Below, piece after piece: positions 16,833 to 26,273 of a stretch of DNA of 64,000 bases. Every line of letters starts with the position of its first letter. Positions within the stretch are counted from its first letter, which is position 1. The DNA comes from Falsihalocynthiibacter arcticus (lineage in GTDB: Bacteria > Pseudomonadota > Alphaproteobacteria > Rhodobacterales > Rhodobacteraceae): assembly GCF_000812665.2 (NCBI RefSeq), contig NZ_CP014327.1:496001-560000 (forward strand). Reading direction: 5' to 3'. Made by a program: the position numbers and the translations under genes. The notes beneath the pieces are model-generated. The model was not told the origin of the DNA, searched no databases, and saw only the letters and a list, made by a program, of their open reading frames with translations.

Positions 16833-17672
16833 ATGCGATTGGTTTTTGGATTGGTCCTCATGCTTGGTTTAGGCCTAGCTGGTTTCGCAGTATATACCGC
16901 AAAGGGCTTCATTGAAGGCAAAGAAAACCAGTTGGCCCGCGAACGCGCTGCTGCTGCGAAAATTGTTCCGACACTTGATGTTTATGTAGCGACCCGCCGC
17001 GTAGTATATGGCGAGCGTCTTACTCTCAAAGACATCAAGACAATTGCCTGGCCAGAAAATGCGATTCCTGAAGGTGCTTTTACTTCGGAAGAAGCGCTTT
17101 TCTCTAAGGGGAAAGATGAGCCACGTACAGTGTTACGCACCATGGAGCTCGGAGAGCCCATCATGGCAGTCAAAGTTACCGCCCCCGGCGAAGATGCTGG
17201 AATTACCTCGCGGCTAACCAAAGGAATGCGCGCGTTTGCCATCAAAGTTGACGTGACAACTGGTGTTTCCGGGTTCTTGCGTCCGGGTGATCAGGTTGAC
17301 GTTTATTGGTCCGGTTCTAGCAACGGTAATGATGTGACCAAACTTATCGAAACCAACGTTCAGTTGATTGCCGTCGATCAGACCGCGAATTCGGACCGCT
17401 CCGATGCGGCGATTGCACGAAACGTAACTGTAGAGATCACGCCACAGCAGGTTGCGGCATTAGCGCAAGCGCAAGCAACCGGTCGCCTTGCCCTGTCACT
17501 TGTCGGGGCTCAAGATGACACAGTTGCTGATGCAAATATCGAAATCAACCAACGAGACCTATTGGGCATCGTTACCCAACAAGTCGTGGAAGTCGAACAA
17601 CAAGAAGTTTGTACTATTCGAACACGTCGAGGCGCAGAAGTTGTTGAAATCCCAATTACCTGTACCAATTAG
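16833..17672 (+). CDS. cpaB: Flp pilus assembly protein CpaB/RcpC
   Basis: About 279 residues from ATG 16833, which follows AAAGGGCAGAAA and begins directly with the membrane anchor (MRLVFGLVLMLGLGLAGFAVY); an in-frame ATG at 16818 is possible but less well placed. The periplasmic SAF domain (about 45-110; YGERLTLKDIKTIAWP) and the RcpC/CpaB domain (KGMRAFAIKVDVTTGVSGFL, PGDQVDVYW) identify it. It stabilises the secretin CpaC in the outer membrane and periplasm. Confidence 0.95.
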   Translation: MRLVFGLVLMLGLGLAGFAVYTAKGFIEGKENQLARERAAAAKIVPTLDVYVATRRVVYGERLTLKDIKTIAWPENAIPEGAFTSEEALFSKGKDEPRTVLRTMELGEPIMAVKVTAPGEDAGITSRLTKGMRAFAIKVDVTTGVSGFLRPGDQVDVYWSGSSNGNDVTKLIETNVQLIAVDQTANSDRSDAAIARNVTVEITPQQVAALAQAQATGRLALSLVGAQDDTVADANIEINQRDLLGIVTQQVVEVEQQEVCTIRTRRGAEVVEIPITCTN

Positions 17673-17691
17673 AACATTCTAAAAATCTGAA

Positions 17692-17721
17692 GGGCGCACA
17701 CTCTATATAGAGTCTGCGCCC
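17692..17721 (+). repeat. Inverted repeat between cpaB and cpaC
   Basis: GGGCGCA-C-ACTCTATA pairs with TATAGAGT-C-TGCGCCC: a 30-base near-perfect palindrome with one C-C mismatch in each arm. It begins 20 bases after the cpaB stop. There is no T-run after it on the plus strand, so it may slow decay of the cpaB message, act as an operator, or be a weak terminator. The remaining gap to 17886 has no ORF. Confidence 0.6.
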
Positions 17722-17885
17722 GAACCCAATCACAACAGATTGTTTTGTGTTGCGACTTATCCACATCAATATCCCCCCTCAATGCATTGATTCTTGCAAT
17801 GAAAATTGCTTTGCGTCATTGTAGTTTTAAAATGGGCAACAAAAGACCCAATAAATAGAGGCGTGGTCGGAGAGGCGGGATCACA

Positions 17886-19319
17886 ATGATGATCAAAAAA
17901 ATACTTACAGCAGCATGTTTTGGCGCAATTTTGGGCTCAGCAGTCCCACTATCAGCACAAGCAGAAACACTTAAAGTCCTGCGGGGATCGACCTCAACTG
18001 CGTTGAGCGTCCCCATGAACCGCGCAGTCGTTGTGGAAAGCGAAACTCCTTTTGCGGAGCTTTCCATCGCAAACCCAGGTATCGCGGACATTTCCACACT
18101 TTCTGATCGAACGATCTATGTTTTGGGCAAAGCCCCCGGACGGACGACGTTGACCCTCCTTGGAGGCGACGGAAATCTTCTTACAAACGTAGAAGTTCAG
18201 GTCACACCAGACATCGCTGAATTCAAAGAGCGTTTAAAACAAATCCTTCCAAGCGAGCAGATTCAAGTCCGCACAGCAAATGACGGAATAGTCCTTTCTG
18301 GTACGGTATCGAGCATTGCACGTTTGGATCGTGCGATGGACCTTGCGCAAAGATACGCTCCTGAGCGTGTCTCCAACCTCATGGTTGTTGGCGGAAATCA
18401 GCAAGTCATGCTGAAAGTTCGCTTTGCCGAGATGAACCGCTCCGTACGCAAAAGTCTAAGTGCAAGCGTCGGAGTTACGGGTCTCATCGCAAATGGTTCG
18501 GTTGGCACAACGGCAGGGTCTGGCCAGTATGCCAACAGCACGCTGTTAAACAACGCGATCAATAATGGCTCCACAGCGTCGACGAATGAACGCGCAGGCG
18601 CAATGCTCTTTGGCTTCAACGCGGGTGCAACTCAAGTTGCTGTTATGCTCGAAGCTCTTGAAAGCAAAGGTGTTGTACGCACACTTGCAGAACCAAATTT
18701 GACCGCCATTTCCGGACAAGAAGCCAAATTCTTGGCGGGTGGCGAGTATCCAGTTCCTGTCGCAAGTGAATCGTCAAATGGGGGCTCAACCACAACAGTT
18801 GAGTATAAACCATTCGGTATTTCGCTTAATTTCATTCCACGCGTAGTTGATAATGACATCATCAACCTGTCCCTTAACGCCTCGGTTTCGAGCCTCGATA
18901 CTTCAAACGGCATTGACGTGAACGGTTTCCGCATTGACGCCTTCAAAACGCGCGAGACCTCGACAACAGTTGAGATGCGCGACGGTGAGAGTTTTGCTAT
19001 CGCCGGCTTGCTGATGGATGACTTTCAGGACCTTAACAGTCAGGTTCCATGGGTCGGGGACATCCCTATTCTTGGGTCTCTTTTCCGCAGCGCCGAATAC
19101 CAACGGGCCCAAACTGAACTTGTGATCATCATCACACCTCACTTGGTCACCCCAACACGCGGCGAAGCCCTTGCTCTTCCAACGGATCGCATTCGAATCC
19201 CGACCGAAAGTGAGCTCTTTCTCTTTGGCAAAGTTGCCGGTTCAAAAACACCTAAAGGCGTTGCCGGGGAAGTTGCCAAGCAAGAATTTGGCGGATCCTA
19301 CGGTTACGTGATGGAGTAA
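17886..19319 (+). CDS. cpaC: Flp pilus outer-membrane secretin CpaC/RcpA
   Basis: A 477-residue secretin that forms the outer-membrane pore for the pilus. A signal peptide ends near residue 27 (LSAQA). A pilus-formation N domain (ESETPFAELSIANPGIADI, TTLTLLGGDGN), a BON-like segment and the secretin domain (KGVVRTLAEPNLTAISGQEA, ATQVAVMLEALE, VPWVGDIPILGSLFRS, LVIIITPHLVTP) follow in the usual order. Length is typical. It lies just upstream of the OmpA-like lipoprotein, with 4 bases between them. Confidence 0.96.
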   Translation: MMIKKILTAACFGAILGSAVPLSAQAETLKVLRGSTSTALSVPMNRAVVVESETPFAELSIANPGIADISTLSDRTIYVLGKAPGRTTLTLLGGDGNLLTNVEVQVTPDIAEFKERLKQILPSEQIQVRTANDGIVLSGTVSSIARLDRAMDLAQRYAPERVSNLMVVGGNQQVMLKVRFAEMNRSVRKSLSASVGVTGLIANGSVGTTAGSGQYANSTLLNNAINNGSTASTNERAGAMLFGFNAGATQVAVMLEALESKGVVRTLAEPNLTAISGQEAKFLAGGEYPVPVASESSNGGSTTTVEYKPFGISLNFIPRVVDNDIINLSLNASVSSLDTSNGIDVNGFRIDAFKTRETSTTVEMRDGESFAIAGLLMDDFQDLNSQVPWVGDIPILGSLFRSAEYQRAQTELVIIITPHLVTPTRGEALALPTDRIRIPTESELFLFGKVAGSKTPKGVAGEVAKQEFGGSYGYVME

Positions 19320-19323
19320 GTAA

Positions 19324-19971
19324 ATGCAGCGGTTTATGTCTAAAGCAGCCTTCGTAAAATCTTTCGCAATGGTTAGTCTAGTTGCAGTCGCCTCTTGTAG
19401 TACAGAAGCTGGCTCGGAATTGGACGAAGGCAGTTTCGGAAACCCGACCATGAACAATATATTGGTCGAAACCGGACAAAAATCTTATGCCGTCGATTTG
19501 GCAAAGCGTTTTGCTGAAGAAACACCGTCAACAATCAATTTCGCATTCAACTCATCCCAGTTGGATGACAACGCCCGCGCCGCACTTGCGATTCAGGCAA
19601 AATGGATTGCCCAGTTCCCTGAAATGAAGTTCAAAGTCTATGGCCACACCGATCTGGTTGGCTCTGTGGCTTACAACAAGGCCTTGGGACTGCGCCGCGC
19701 ACAAGCTGCGGTTAACTATATCGAAAGTCAGGGAATTAGCCGCAGTCGCCTTGCGGCTGTTGTGTCATACGGTAAGTCTCAGCCTTTAGTTGATACCAAC
19801 AATCCAAATCGCGAAAACCGTCGTACGGTTACCGAAGTTGACGGATTCTTAAAGAATCACCCGACCGTTCTCAATGGTAAGTATGCTGAAGTTGTATTCC
19901 GTGAGTATGTTGCAAGCGCAGCTTACCAAACCGAACTGACTGGAACAGGTGCTGCCGGAAACAGTCAATAG
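19324..19971 (+). CDS. OmpA-family lipoprotein of the tad locus
   Basis: A 215-residue lipoprotein: signal peptide with lipobox ending at Cys25 (AVASC), then an OmpA C-terminal peptidoglycan-binding domain (INFAFNSSQLDDNARAAL, VYGHTDLVGSVAYNKALGLR, NRENRRTVTEV). It takes the position usually held by cpaD, between the secretin and cpaE genes, and probably anchors the secretin complex to the cell wall. Start at 19324 follows GGAGTAAGTAA. This placement recurs in Rhodobacterales Tad loci. Confidence 0.88.
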   Translation: MQRFMSKAAFVKSFAMVSLVAVASCSTEAGSELDEGSFGNPTMNNILVETGQKSYAVDLAKRFAEETPSTINFAFNSSQLDDNARAALAIQAKWIAQFPEMKFKVYGHTDLVGSVAYNKALGLRRAQAAVNYIESQGISRSRLAAVVSYGKSQPLVDTNNPNRENRRTVTEVDGFLKNHPTVLNGKYAEVVFREYVASAAYQTELTGTGAAGNSQ

Positions 19972-20050
19972 TCTCAAGATACCGCACAATTATAGCTTTT
20001 TGGCCCTAATGTTGCCCAGATTGACTGCCATTCTCAAAAAATGGGAGCAG

Positions 20051-20074
20051 TACACGCAGAATGACTTGCGTGTA
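20051..20074 (+). repeat. Stem-loop before cpaE
   Basis: TACACGCA and TGCGTGTA form a perfect 8-base stem with an 8-base loop in the 196-base gap between the lipoprotein and cpaE. No T-run follows. It may be a processing or attenuation site. I see no ORF in the rest of the gap. Confidence 0.5.
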
Positions 20075-20167
20075 TGGGCGACAACGGGACGATCCATCAC
20101 TTGAGCAGTGTAATGTGGGTTGTCATTTAGAACCGTTTTCGTCCTTTAACAGAAGGACGTGAGGCAA

Positions 20168-21418
20168 ATGACGAGTAACGCAATGCTGCAGCCAGAGTTG
20201 GCACCGATCGTAGCGTGTACCATCTCTCGCGATGTGCAAAACTTCGATCTTTTGATCGAGGACATGGAAACAGAACTCGGCGAGAGCTGGGGAGACTTGA
20301 CGTTCCAAGACGCACTCGCTTTTTTAGGACAAGATGAAGCCCAAGGACTTGAGTTCGTCGCCATCGCGGTTGACGACCAAGACGAAGAGGACCTGTCCCT
20401 TATATCCAACCTGATCACTGCGGCGAAAACCTCGGATGTTAAGGTGATATTGATCGCCGACGATGTGAGCGCCATTGCTCTGCACAAATTATTGCGGTTG
20501 GGCGCGGATGATTTCATCCCCTACCCGCTTCCAGAGAACGAACTGCATGAAGCCATCGAACGGCTTCGCCAGAAACCAAGCATTGCAGCCGCAGCGGTGG
20601 CGGAGGTTCCACTTACAACCACGCTTAAGGCGACCAATGACCATAGTGGCGTTGTTCTACCGGTCCACGGACTTGCCGGAGGCACCGGCGCGACGACTTT
20701 CGCTGTGAACTTGGCGTGGGAACTCGCGACAATCGACAAAAAGAACCCACCACGCGTATGCTTGCTTGATCTGGATTTCCAGTTTGGATCCGCATCCACA
20801 TTCCTGGATTTACCGCGTCGTGACCTCGTTTATGAAATGTTGACGGATACCGACACGATGGACAGTGAAAGCTTCATGCACACGCTTTTGTCCTATAACG
20901 AAAAGCTCCACGTGTTGACGGCGCCTGCGGAAATCTTGCCGTTGGATATTATTGGCCCAGAAGAAATACTAAAAATCGTTGAAACCGCACGGATCAACTT
21001 CGATTACGTCGTCATTGATATGCCCTCAACTTTGGTCGCGTGGACAGAAGCAGTTCTTCAGCAAGCGCATATTTACTTCGCAATGGTTGAATTGGACATG
21101 CGCTCTGCCCAAAACGCATTGCGCATGATCCGCGCCCTTAAGGCCGAACAATTGCCCTACGAGAAAATGCGTTTCGTACTCAATCGTGGGCCAAAATTCA
21201 CCGATATTGCAGGTAAAACGCGGGTCAAGCGGATGGCGGAAAGCCTGGATATCCACATCGAAGTCCAGCTGCCAGACGGCGGCAAGCAGATCGTGCAAGC
21301 AAATGACCACGGCCAACCGCTAGCCGAAAGCGCTCCGAAGTCTCCGCTTCGCAAAGAAATTCACAAACTGGCCCTGTCGCTACACAAGCACAATTTGGCT
21401 GAAGCTACAGGATCGTAA
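20168..21418 (+). CDS. cpaE: Pilus assembly ATPase-like protein CpaE/TadZ
   Basis: About 416 residues. N-terminal receiver-like domain (about 10-140) then a MinD/ParA-type ATPase domain. Its Walker A is deviant, GLAGGTGATTFAVNLAWE, lacking the signature lysine found in true MinD proteins, a feature of TadZ/CpaE. LLDLDFQFGSAST and YVVIDMPSTLVAWTE complete the site. It localises the pilus machine, usually at a pole. ATG 20168 after AGAAGGA is preferred to the GTG at 20159. Confidence 0.94.
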   Translation: MTSNAMLQPELAPIVACTISRDVQNFDLLIEDMETELGESWGDLTFQDALAFLGQDEAQGLEFVAIAVDDQDEEDLSLISNLITAAKTSDVKVILIADDVSAIALHKLLRLGADDFIPYPLPENELHEAIERLRQKPSIAAAAVAEVPLTTTLKATNDHSGVVLPVHGLAGGTGATTFAVNLAWELATIDKKNPPRVCLLDLDFQFGSASTFLDLPRRDLVYEMLTDTDTMDSESFMHTLLSYNEKLHVLTAPAEILPLDIIGPEEILKIVETARINFDYVVIDMPSTLVAWTEAVLQQAHIYFAMVELDMRSAQNALRMIRALKAEQLPYEKMRFVLNRGPKFTDIAGKTRVKRMAESLDIHIEVQLPDGGKQIVQANDHGQPLAESAPKSPLRKEIHKLALSLHKHNLAEATGS

Positions 21419-21427
21419 GGGGTTACC

Positions 21428-22861
21428 ATGTTTTCACGTTACAGCAAAAAAGACGCCGTAAAATCAACAGCTAAGATTGTTGAAGCCGCTCCAAAGGTCA
21501 CCTCAAGCGCTCCCAAAGCGCCGAGCCTTCGTAAGGCATTGGTCGCAGGAGCCGCAGCACCGCAAGACAAAGAAGTTAAACGCAAATCCCGTCTCAGCGA
21601 GATCAAAGTTGAGATTCATAGTCGCCTATTGGACAACCTGAACTTAGCGGCCTTGGAAAAAGCGAGCGAAAAAGATTTGCGCGCCGAAATTCTTGCCATC
21701 GCGAGTGAGTCCCTGGAAGACATGGGAGTTGTTCTCAATCGTGAAGAACGCGCCGCGCTGAACGGGGAACTTTTTGACGAAGTGACCGGCCTTGGGCCGC
21801 TTGAACCTCTCCTGAGGGATGAGACCGTGAACGATATTCTCGTGAATGGCCCACAGCAAATATTCGTGGAGCGCGACGGGAAACTGGAACTCACCAGCAT
21901 CACTTTCAAGGACGAAAAGCACCTTCTCCGGATTATCGACAAAATTGTTTCCGCCGTTGGCCGTCGTGTTGATGAGAGCAACCCTTATGTGGATGCGCGG
22001 CTTCAAGATGGCTCTCGTTTTAACGCCATGGTGCCCCCTGTTGCCGTAGACGGCAGCTTGGTTTCAATTCGTAAGTTCAAAAAGGACAAGCTGGGCATTG
22101 ATGATCTGGTAAACTTCGGTGCCTTCACCGAGGAAATGGCCGCCTATCTTCAGGCCGCCGTTGCCACGCGCCTGAACATCATCGTTTCTGGCGGTACTGG
22201 CTCGGGTAAGACCACAACGTTAAACGCGCTTTCGTCCTTCATTGATAACGCCGAACGCATCCTAACAATCGAGGATACGGCGGAGCTTCAACTCCAGCAA
22301 ACACATGTTGGACGCATGGAGAGTCGCCCGCCAAACGTTGAGGGCAAAGGCGAAGTTTCCGCGCGCGACTGTTTGAAAAACGCTCTTCGGATGCGCCCAG
22401 ACCGTATCATTGTTGGGGAGACGCGTGGCGAAGAAGTTATCGACATGTTGCAAGCCATGAACACGGGCCACGACGGCTCTATGACCACAATCCACGCCAA
22501 CTCGGCGCGTGATGGCGTTAGCCGTCTGGAAAATATGATCGCGATGGCCGGCATTGAGATGCCGCTCAAGGCTGTGCGCAGCCAGATTTCTTCGGCTGTT
22601 AACCTCATCGTTCAAGCCAGCCGCCTTCAAGATGGCTCGCGCCGCATGACCTCGATCACCGAGATCACGGGCATGGAAGGCGACGTGATTTCGATGCAGG
22701 AAATATTTAGATATCAACGTGTTGGACTAACCCCCGATAACAAGATTATTGGTCACTTCACAGCCACAGGTGTGCGCAGCCACTTCTCAGAGCGGTTCCG
22801 CATGTGGGGTTATGATTTGCCAGCCACCTTGTTTGAACCCACCAAAATGGCCGCGGAGTAA
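21428..22861 (+). CDS. cpaF: Pilus assembly secretion ATPase CpaF/TadA
   Basis: A 477-residue type II/IV secretion hexameric ATPase that powers Flp pilus extension and, in Tad systems, retraction. Walker A is [14 protein letters not shown] beginning at residue 255; [20 protein letters not shown], the Asp box, [20 protein letters not shown] (Walker B) and [16 protein letters not shown] (His box) are all intact. The N-terminal 100 residues are basic and Lys/Ala-rich. It follows cpaE by 9 bases. Confidence 0.97.
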   Translation: MFSRYSKKDAVKSTAKIVEAAPKVTSSAPKAPSLRKALVAGAAAPQDKEVKRKSRLSEIKVEIHSRLLDNLNLAALEKASEKDLRAEILAIASESLEDMGVVLNREERAALNGELFDEVTGLGPLEPLLRDETVNDILVNGPQQIFVERDGKLELTSITFKDEKHLLRIIDKIVSAVGRRVDESNPYVDARLQDGSRFNAMVPPVAVDGSLVSIRKFKKDKLGIDDLVNFGAFTEEMAAYLQAAVATRLNIIVSGGTGSGKTTTLNALSSFIDNAERILTIEDTAELQLQQTHVGRMESRPPNVEGKGEVSARDCLKNALRMRPDRIIVGETRGEEVIDMLQAMNTGHDGSMTTIHANSARDGVSRLENMIAMAGIEMPLKAVRSQISSAVNLIVQASRLQDGSRRMTSITEITGMEGDVISMQEIFRYQRVGLTPDNKIIGHFTATGVRSHFSERFRMWGYDLPATLFEPTKMAAE

Positions 22862-22866
22862 ATGTT

Positions 22867-23835
22867 ATGATTATCAGTGCAGCCCCTCTGATTTACGTCC
22901 TCATTTTCGTATCGGTATTGGTCCTTGTTGAAGGGATCTACCTGACGGTTTTTGGCAAATCCATTAGCTTGAACAGTCGCGTAAACCGACGCCTTGATAT
23001 GCTGGAAAAAGGCGGCGGGCGGGAACAAGTTCTCGAACAACTTCGCAAGGAAATGGGGCAACACCTCAAATCGCGCGGCATTCCTCTCTATTCACTGTTG
23101 GCTGTTAAGGCGCAAAAAGCGAACATCGCCTTTTCACCCGCACAGCTTATTCTCGTGATGGTCGGGATGGCGGGCGTTGCCTTCCTCGGTCTGACAATCG
23201 CCACGGGGGCTTCCGCGCCAATTCGCGTTGGACTCGCAATCTTGATGGGTATCACCGCCGTTTTTATGTGGGTGAATGGCAAGGCCAAAAAACGCATGGC
23301 ACTGCTCGAAGAGCAACTGCCAGACGCAGTTGAGTTGATGGTGCGCTCCCTGCGTGTTGGGCACCCCTTTTCGTCTGCAATTGCCATTGTCGCAAAAGAA
23401 GTTGCCGATCCCTTGGGAACCGAAATGGGCGTCATTGCCGATGAAAATGCCTATGGTCGCGACGTTGGCGAAGCGCTAAAACACTTAGCCGAACGCATGG
23501 ATATGCAGGATTTACGCTTCCTTGCGGTTGCCGTGACGATCCAGCAGATTTCCGGTGGCAACTTGGCCGAAATTTTGGACGGATTGGCGAAAGTTATCCG
23601 AGCGCGTTTCAAACTTTTCCGCCGCGTGAATGCGATTACCGCAGAGGCTAAATGGTCTGGTATGTTCCTCTCCGGCTTCCCGCTTTTGGCCCTTGTTGGC
23701 ATCAGCGTCCTTCAGCCAGATTACTATGACGGCGTGAAAGAAACCTCTGTCTTTATCCCCGCTTGCCTCGTTGTGGCTGGCTTCCTCACGGCGAACATTT
23801 TCGTAATGAGATCGCTTGTGAACATCAAAGTTTAG
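22867..23835 (+). CDS. tadB: Tad inner-membrane platform protein TadB
   Basis: A 322-residue GspF-type membrane protein with an N-terminal helix (about 5-30), a paired helix region around 95-140, the soluble T2SSF domain (LLEEQLPDAVELMVRSLRVG, NLAEILDGLAKVIRARF) and C-terminal helices. It forms the inner-membrane base with TadC, coupled to CpaF. It begins 5 bases after cpaF. Confidence 0.94.
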   Translation: MIISAAPLIYVLIFVSVLVLVEGIYLTVFGKSISLNSRVNRRLDMLEKGGGREQVLEQLRKEMGQHLKSRGIPLYSLLAVKAQKANIAFSPAQLILVMVGMAGVAFLGLTIATGASAPIRVGLAILMGITAVFMWVNGKAKKRMALLEEQLPDAVELMVRSLRVGHPFSSAIAIVAKEVADPLGTEMGVIADENAYGRDVGEALKHLAERMDMQDLRFLAVAVTIQQISGGNLAEILDGLAKVIRARFKLFRRVNAITAEAKWSGMFLSGFPLLALVGISVLQPDYYDGVKETSVFIPACLVVAGFLTANIFVMRSLVNIKV

Positions 23836-23848
23836 ATCGGAGCACATC

Positions 23849-24829
23849 ATGGGACTTATTGATACTTTCAAAACAATGCTGATCGACAACTTTGGGGATG
23901 TCACTGTCGGGCTTGCGATTATTGCTGGCGCCCTCGGAATTCTCCTCATTTTGGGCACCCTTCCGTTCTTAATGCGCAAGACGGTCGACCCATTGGACAA
24001 GCTGCGCCAGACACGGACCAATGGTGAGCAAGGCAAAACGCAAGCCTTGCGGTCGGGCAAGAACGACAAGTTGGAAAAATATTCCAACTTCTTGGAGCCA
24101 CAAGACGAAGAAGAATACTCCGCTGTGCGCTTGAAACTTTTACAGGCTGGCTATCGCGATAAAACCTCGGTGCGCACCTATCATTTTGCACAATTCGCAT
24201 TGGGTATTTTGGCGCTTATCCTTGGGGCCATCTATACTTTGACCCAATCAGGTTCAGAAGATGCGGGCCTGCAATCGTCGATGATGAGCATCCTCCTTCC
24301 CGGAATTATCGGTTATATGGCCCCAAAATACTGGGTAAACCGTCGTCTCCAAATGCGCCAAGAGGCGATCATCAACGGCTTTCCTGACTCCCTCGACTTG
24401 ATGCTCGTCTGCGTCGAGGCGGGGCAATCCATGGACCAATCCATCCTCCGCGTAAGTGAAGAAATCCGCGCAGGATTTCCAGATTTGGCCGATGAGTTTG
24501 CCATCGTTGCCCACGAATCCAAAGCGGGTAAGGACAAGGTGCAGGTTCTCAACGACATGGCCGAACGCTGTGGTGTGCAAGACGTACGTAGTTTTGTGAC
24601 CGTTTTGAATCAGTCCCAGACCTTCGGGACATCCATTTCCGATGCGCTCCGTGTATATGCTGAAGAAATGCGCGACAAACGGGTGATGCGGGCCGAAGAA
24701 AAGGCCAACAAATTGCCAACAAAAATGACTTTGGCCACGATGATGCTGACAGTTCCGCCACTATTGATAATTCTTATTGGCCCATCGGTTTATGGTATTG
24801 CCACAACACTAGGAAGTGCGGGACTCTAG
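23849..24829 (+). CDS. tadC: Tad inner-membrane platform protein TadC
   Basis: A 326-residue paralogue of TadB with the same layout: N-terminal helix, two central helices (about 110-165), T2SSF domain (GFPDSLDLMLVCVEAGQSMD, TFGTSISDALRVYAEEMRDKR) and two C-terminal helices (PTKMTLATMMLTVPPLLIIL). Co-transcribed with tadB, 13 bases apart. Confidence 0.94.
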   Translation: MGLIDTFKTMLIDNFGDVTVGLAIIAGALGILLILGTLPFLMRKTVDPLDKLRQTRTNGEQGKTQALRSGKNDKLEKYSNFLEPQDEEEYSAVRLKLLQAGYRDKTSVRTYHFAQFALGILALILGAIYTLTQSGSEDAGLQSSMMSILLPGIIGYMAPKYWVNRRLQMRQEAIINGFPDSLDLMLVCVEAGQSMDQSILRVSEEIRAGFPDLADEFAIVAHESKAGKDKVQVLNDMAERCGVQDVRSFVTVLNQSQTFGTSISDALRVYAEEMRDKRVMRAEEKANKLPTKMTLATMMLTVPPLLIILIGPSVYGIATTLGSAGL

Positions 24830-24834
24830 GTGGC

Positions 24835-25398
24835 ATGACAGCCACGAAATTTGTTCTCCTCTTTGCCAGTCTCTTCTTAACCGCCTGTGATCCCACGGGC
24901 GGTTCTGGCGTGAATGGTACTCTCGCTCCCGGTGTTAGCTCCGAAAACGGCGTAGATGGCCTTCTCGTAGGACACCGATTGATGGAAGCTGGCGAATATG
25001 AACTCGCCCTCAAAGCCTATTTACGCGCCGCCTCCGAGCAGGGAATGACCATAGATGTGCTCAGCGCGCTTGGTTCGGTGAACCTGCGTCTTGGTCGACT
25101 AGGACAATCTGAAAAACTGTTGCGACAAGCTGTGAAGAAGGACCCCACTTTCGTTCCTGCATGGAATAACCTCGGGGTTGTCTTGATGGAAACTGGCCAA
25201 ACGGGTGAAGCCAGCCGCGTATTCCAAACGGCTTATGCCTTGGATAGTGGCGAAAGCGACTCAATTCGCAAAAATCTTCGCTTAGCGCTCGAAAAAATTG
25301 ACAATACGACCTATGCTGAGGAAGATGTAAGTAATTATGAGTTGGTTCGGCGTGGTAGCAGCAGCTATTTACTCCTCGCAACTCCACGAGAGAATTGA
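24835..25398 (+). CDS. tadD: TPR-containing lipoprotein TadD
   Basis: A 187-residue lipoprotein; lipobox FLTAC gives lipidated Cys18. At least two or three tetratricopeptide repeats follow (HRLMEAGEYELALKAYLRAA; VNLRLGRLGQSEKLLRQAVK; NNLGVVLMETGQTGEASRVF). TadD proteins act as pilotins for secretin assembly. Start is 5 bases after tadC. A second TPR lipoprotein follows. Confidence 0.9.
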   Translation: MTATKFVLLFASLFLTACDPTGGSGVNGTLAPGVSSENGVDGLLVGHRLMEAGEYELALKAYLRAASEQGMTIDVLSALGSVNLRLGRLGQSEKLLRQAVKKDPTFVPAWNNLGVVLMETGQTGEASRVFQTAYALDSGESDSIRKNLRLALEKIDNTTYAEEDVSNYELVRRGSSSYLLLATPREN

Positions 25399-25416
25399 GC
25401 AGTAAAGGACGCAAAA

Positions 25417-26271
25417 ATGCGCCATCCAATTTTTCTAACGCTGTGCTTGAGCAGTGCAATAGCTCTTGCCGCCTGTGAAGACTCGTCGAATTCAGCCGAT
25501 GTCAAACGTGCGATAAAAGACATTAACGTCATTGACGAGAGCAACCTGAACGACATCATGTTGACGGTTGCAGATCCAAATGAAGGCGTTCTCTATTACA
25601 AAAAAGCCGTCCTCAGCGACCCCAGTCGGATGGATTTCCATCGGGGCCTTGCGGTGTCTTTGGTGCGTGCCAAGAAACCCGATGAATCTTTGAGCAGCTG
25701 GAAAACCGTTGTTGCAAGCAGTGAAGGGACAAGCACCGATCAGGTTGATTACGCTGACGCGCTGATCCGATCCAATAAGTGGGATGAAGCCGAAGTTGTG
25801 CTGGATCAAGTCTCCCCCACAGTCGAAACTTTTAAACGGTATCGCCTCGAAGCTATGGTCGCGGACTCGAACAAAGAGTGGACCAAAGCGGATAGTTACT
25901 ATGAAACCGCGGTAGGACTGACAACGACACCGGCAAATGTTTTGAATAACTGGGGCTACTCGATGCTGACCCGTGGGAATTACGCACGGGCCGAAAAGCT
26001 CTTTGGCGAGTCAATTTCCTATGACACCAAACTATTCACTGCCAAAAATAATCTGGTATTGGCTCGGGGTGCACAGCGCAATTACGAAATGCCTATTGTC
26101 CCCATGACCCAAGAAGAGCGTGCTTTGTTGCTTCACACGATGGCCCTTACCGCCGTCAAGCAAGGGGATGTGGCTACCGGCAAAGGTCTCCTCAAGGAAT
26201 CGATTGATACCCATCCACAGCACTTCGAAGCGGCTGTTCGCTCCCTGACTGCCCTTGAAGGTGGCGCTTAA
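25417..26271 (+). CDS. Second TPR-containing lipoprotein of the tad locus
   Basis: A 284-residue lipoprotein; lipobox ALAAC gives Cys20. Several TPR-like helices follow (VLYYKKAVLSDPSRMDFHRG; ADALIRSNKWDEAEVVLDQV; NNWGYSMLTRGNYARAEKLF). A paired arrangement of TPR lipoproteins is usual in Rhodobacterales Tad loci. Its separate role is unknown; both presumably help place the secretin. It starts 18 bases after tadD with AGTAAAGGACGC upstream. Confidence 0.85.
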   Translation: MRHPIFLTLCLSSAIALAACEDSSNSADVKRAIKDINVIDESNLNDIMLTVADPNEGVLYYKKAVLSDPSRMDFHRGLAVSLVRAKKPDESLSSWKTVVASSEGTSTDQVDYADALIRSNKWDEAEVVLDQVSPTVETFKRYRLEAMVADSNKEWTKADSYYETAVGLTTTPANVLNNWGYSMLTRGNYARAEKLFGESISYDTKLFTAKNNLVLARGAQRNYEMPIVPMTQEERALLLHTMALTAVKQGDVATGKGLLKESIDTHPQHFEAAVRSLTALEGGA

Positions 26272-26273
26272 CT

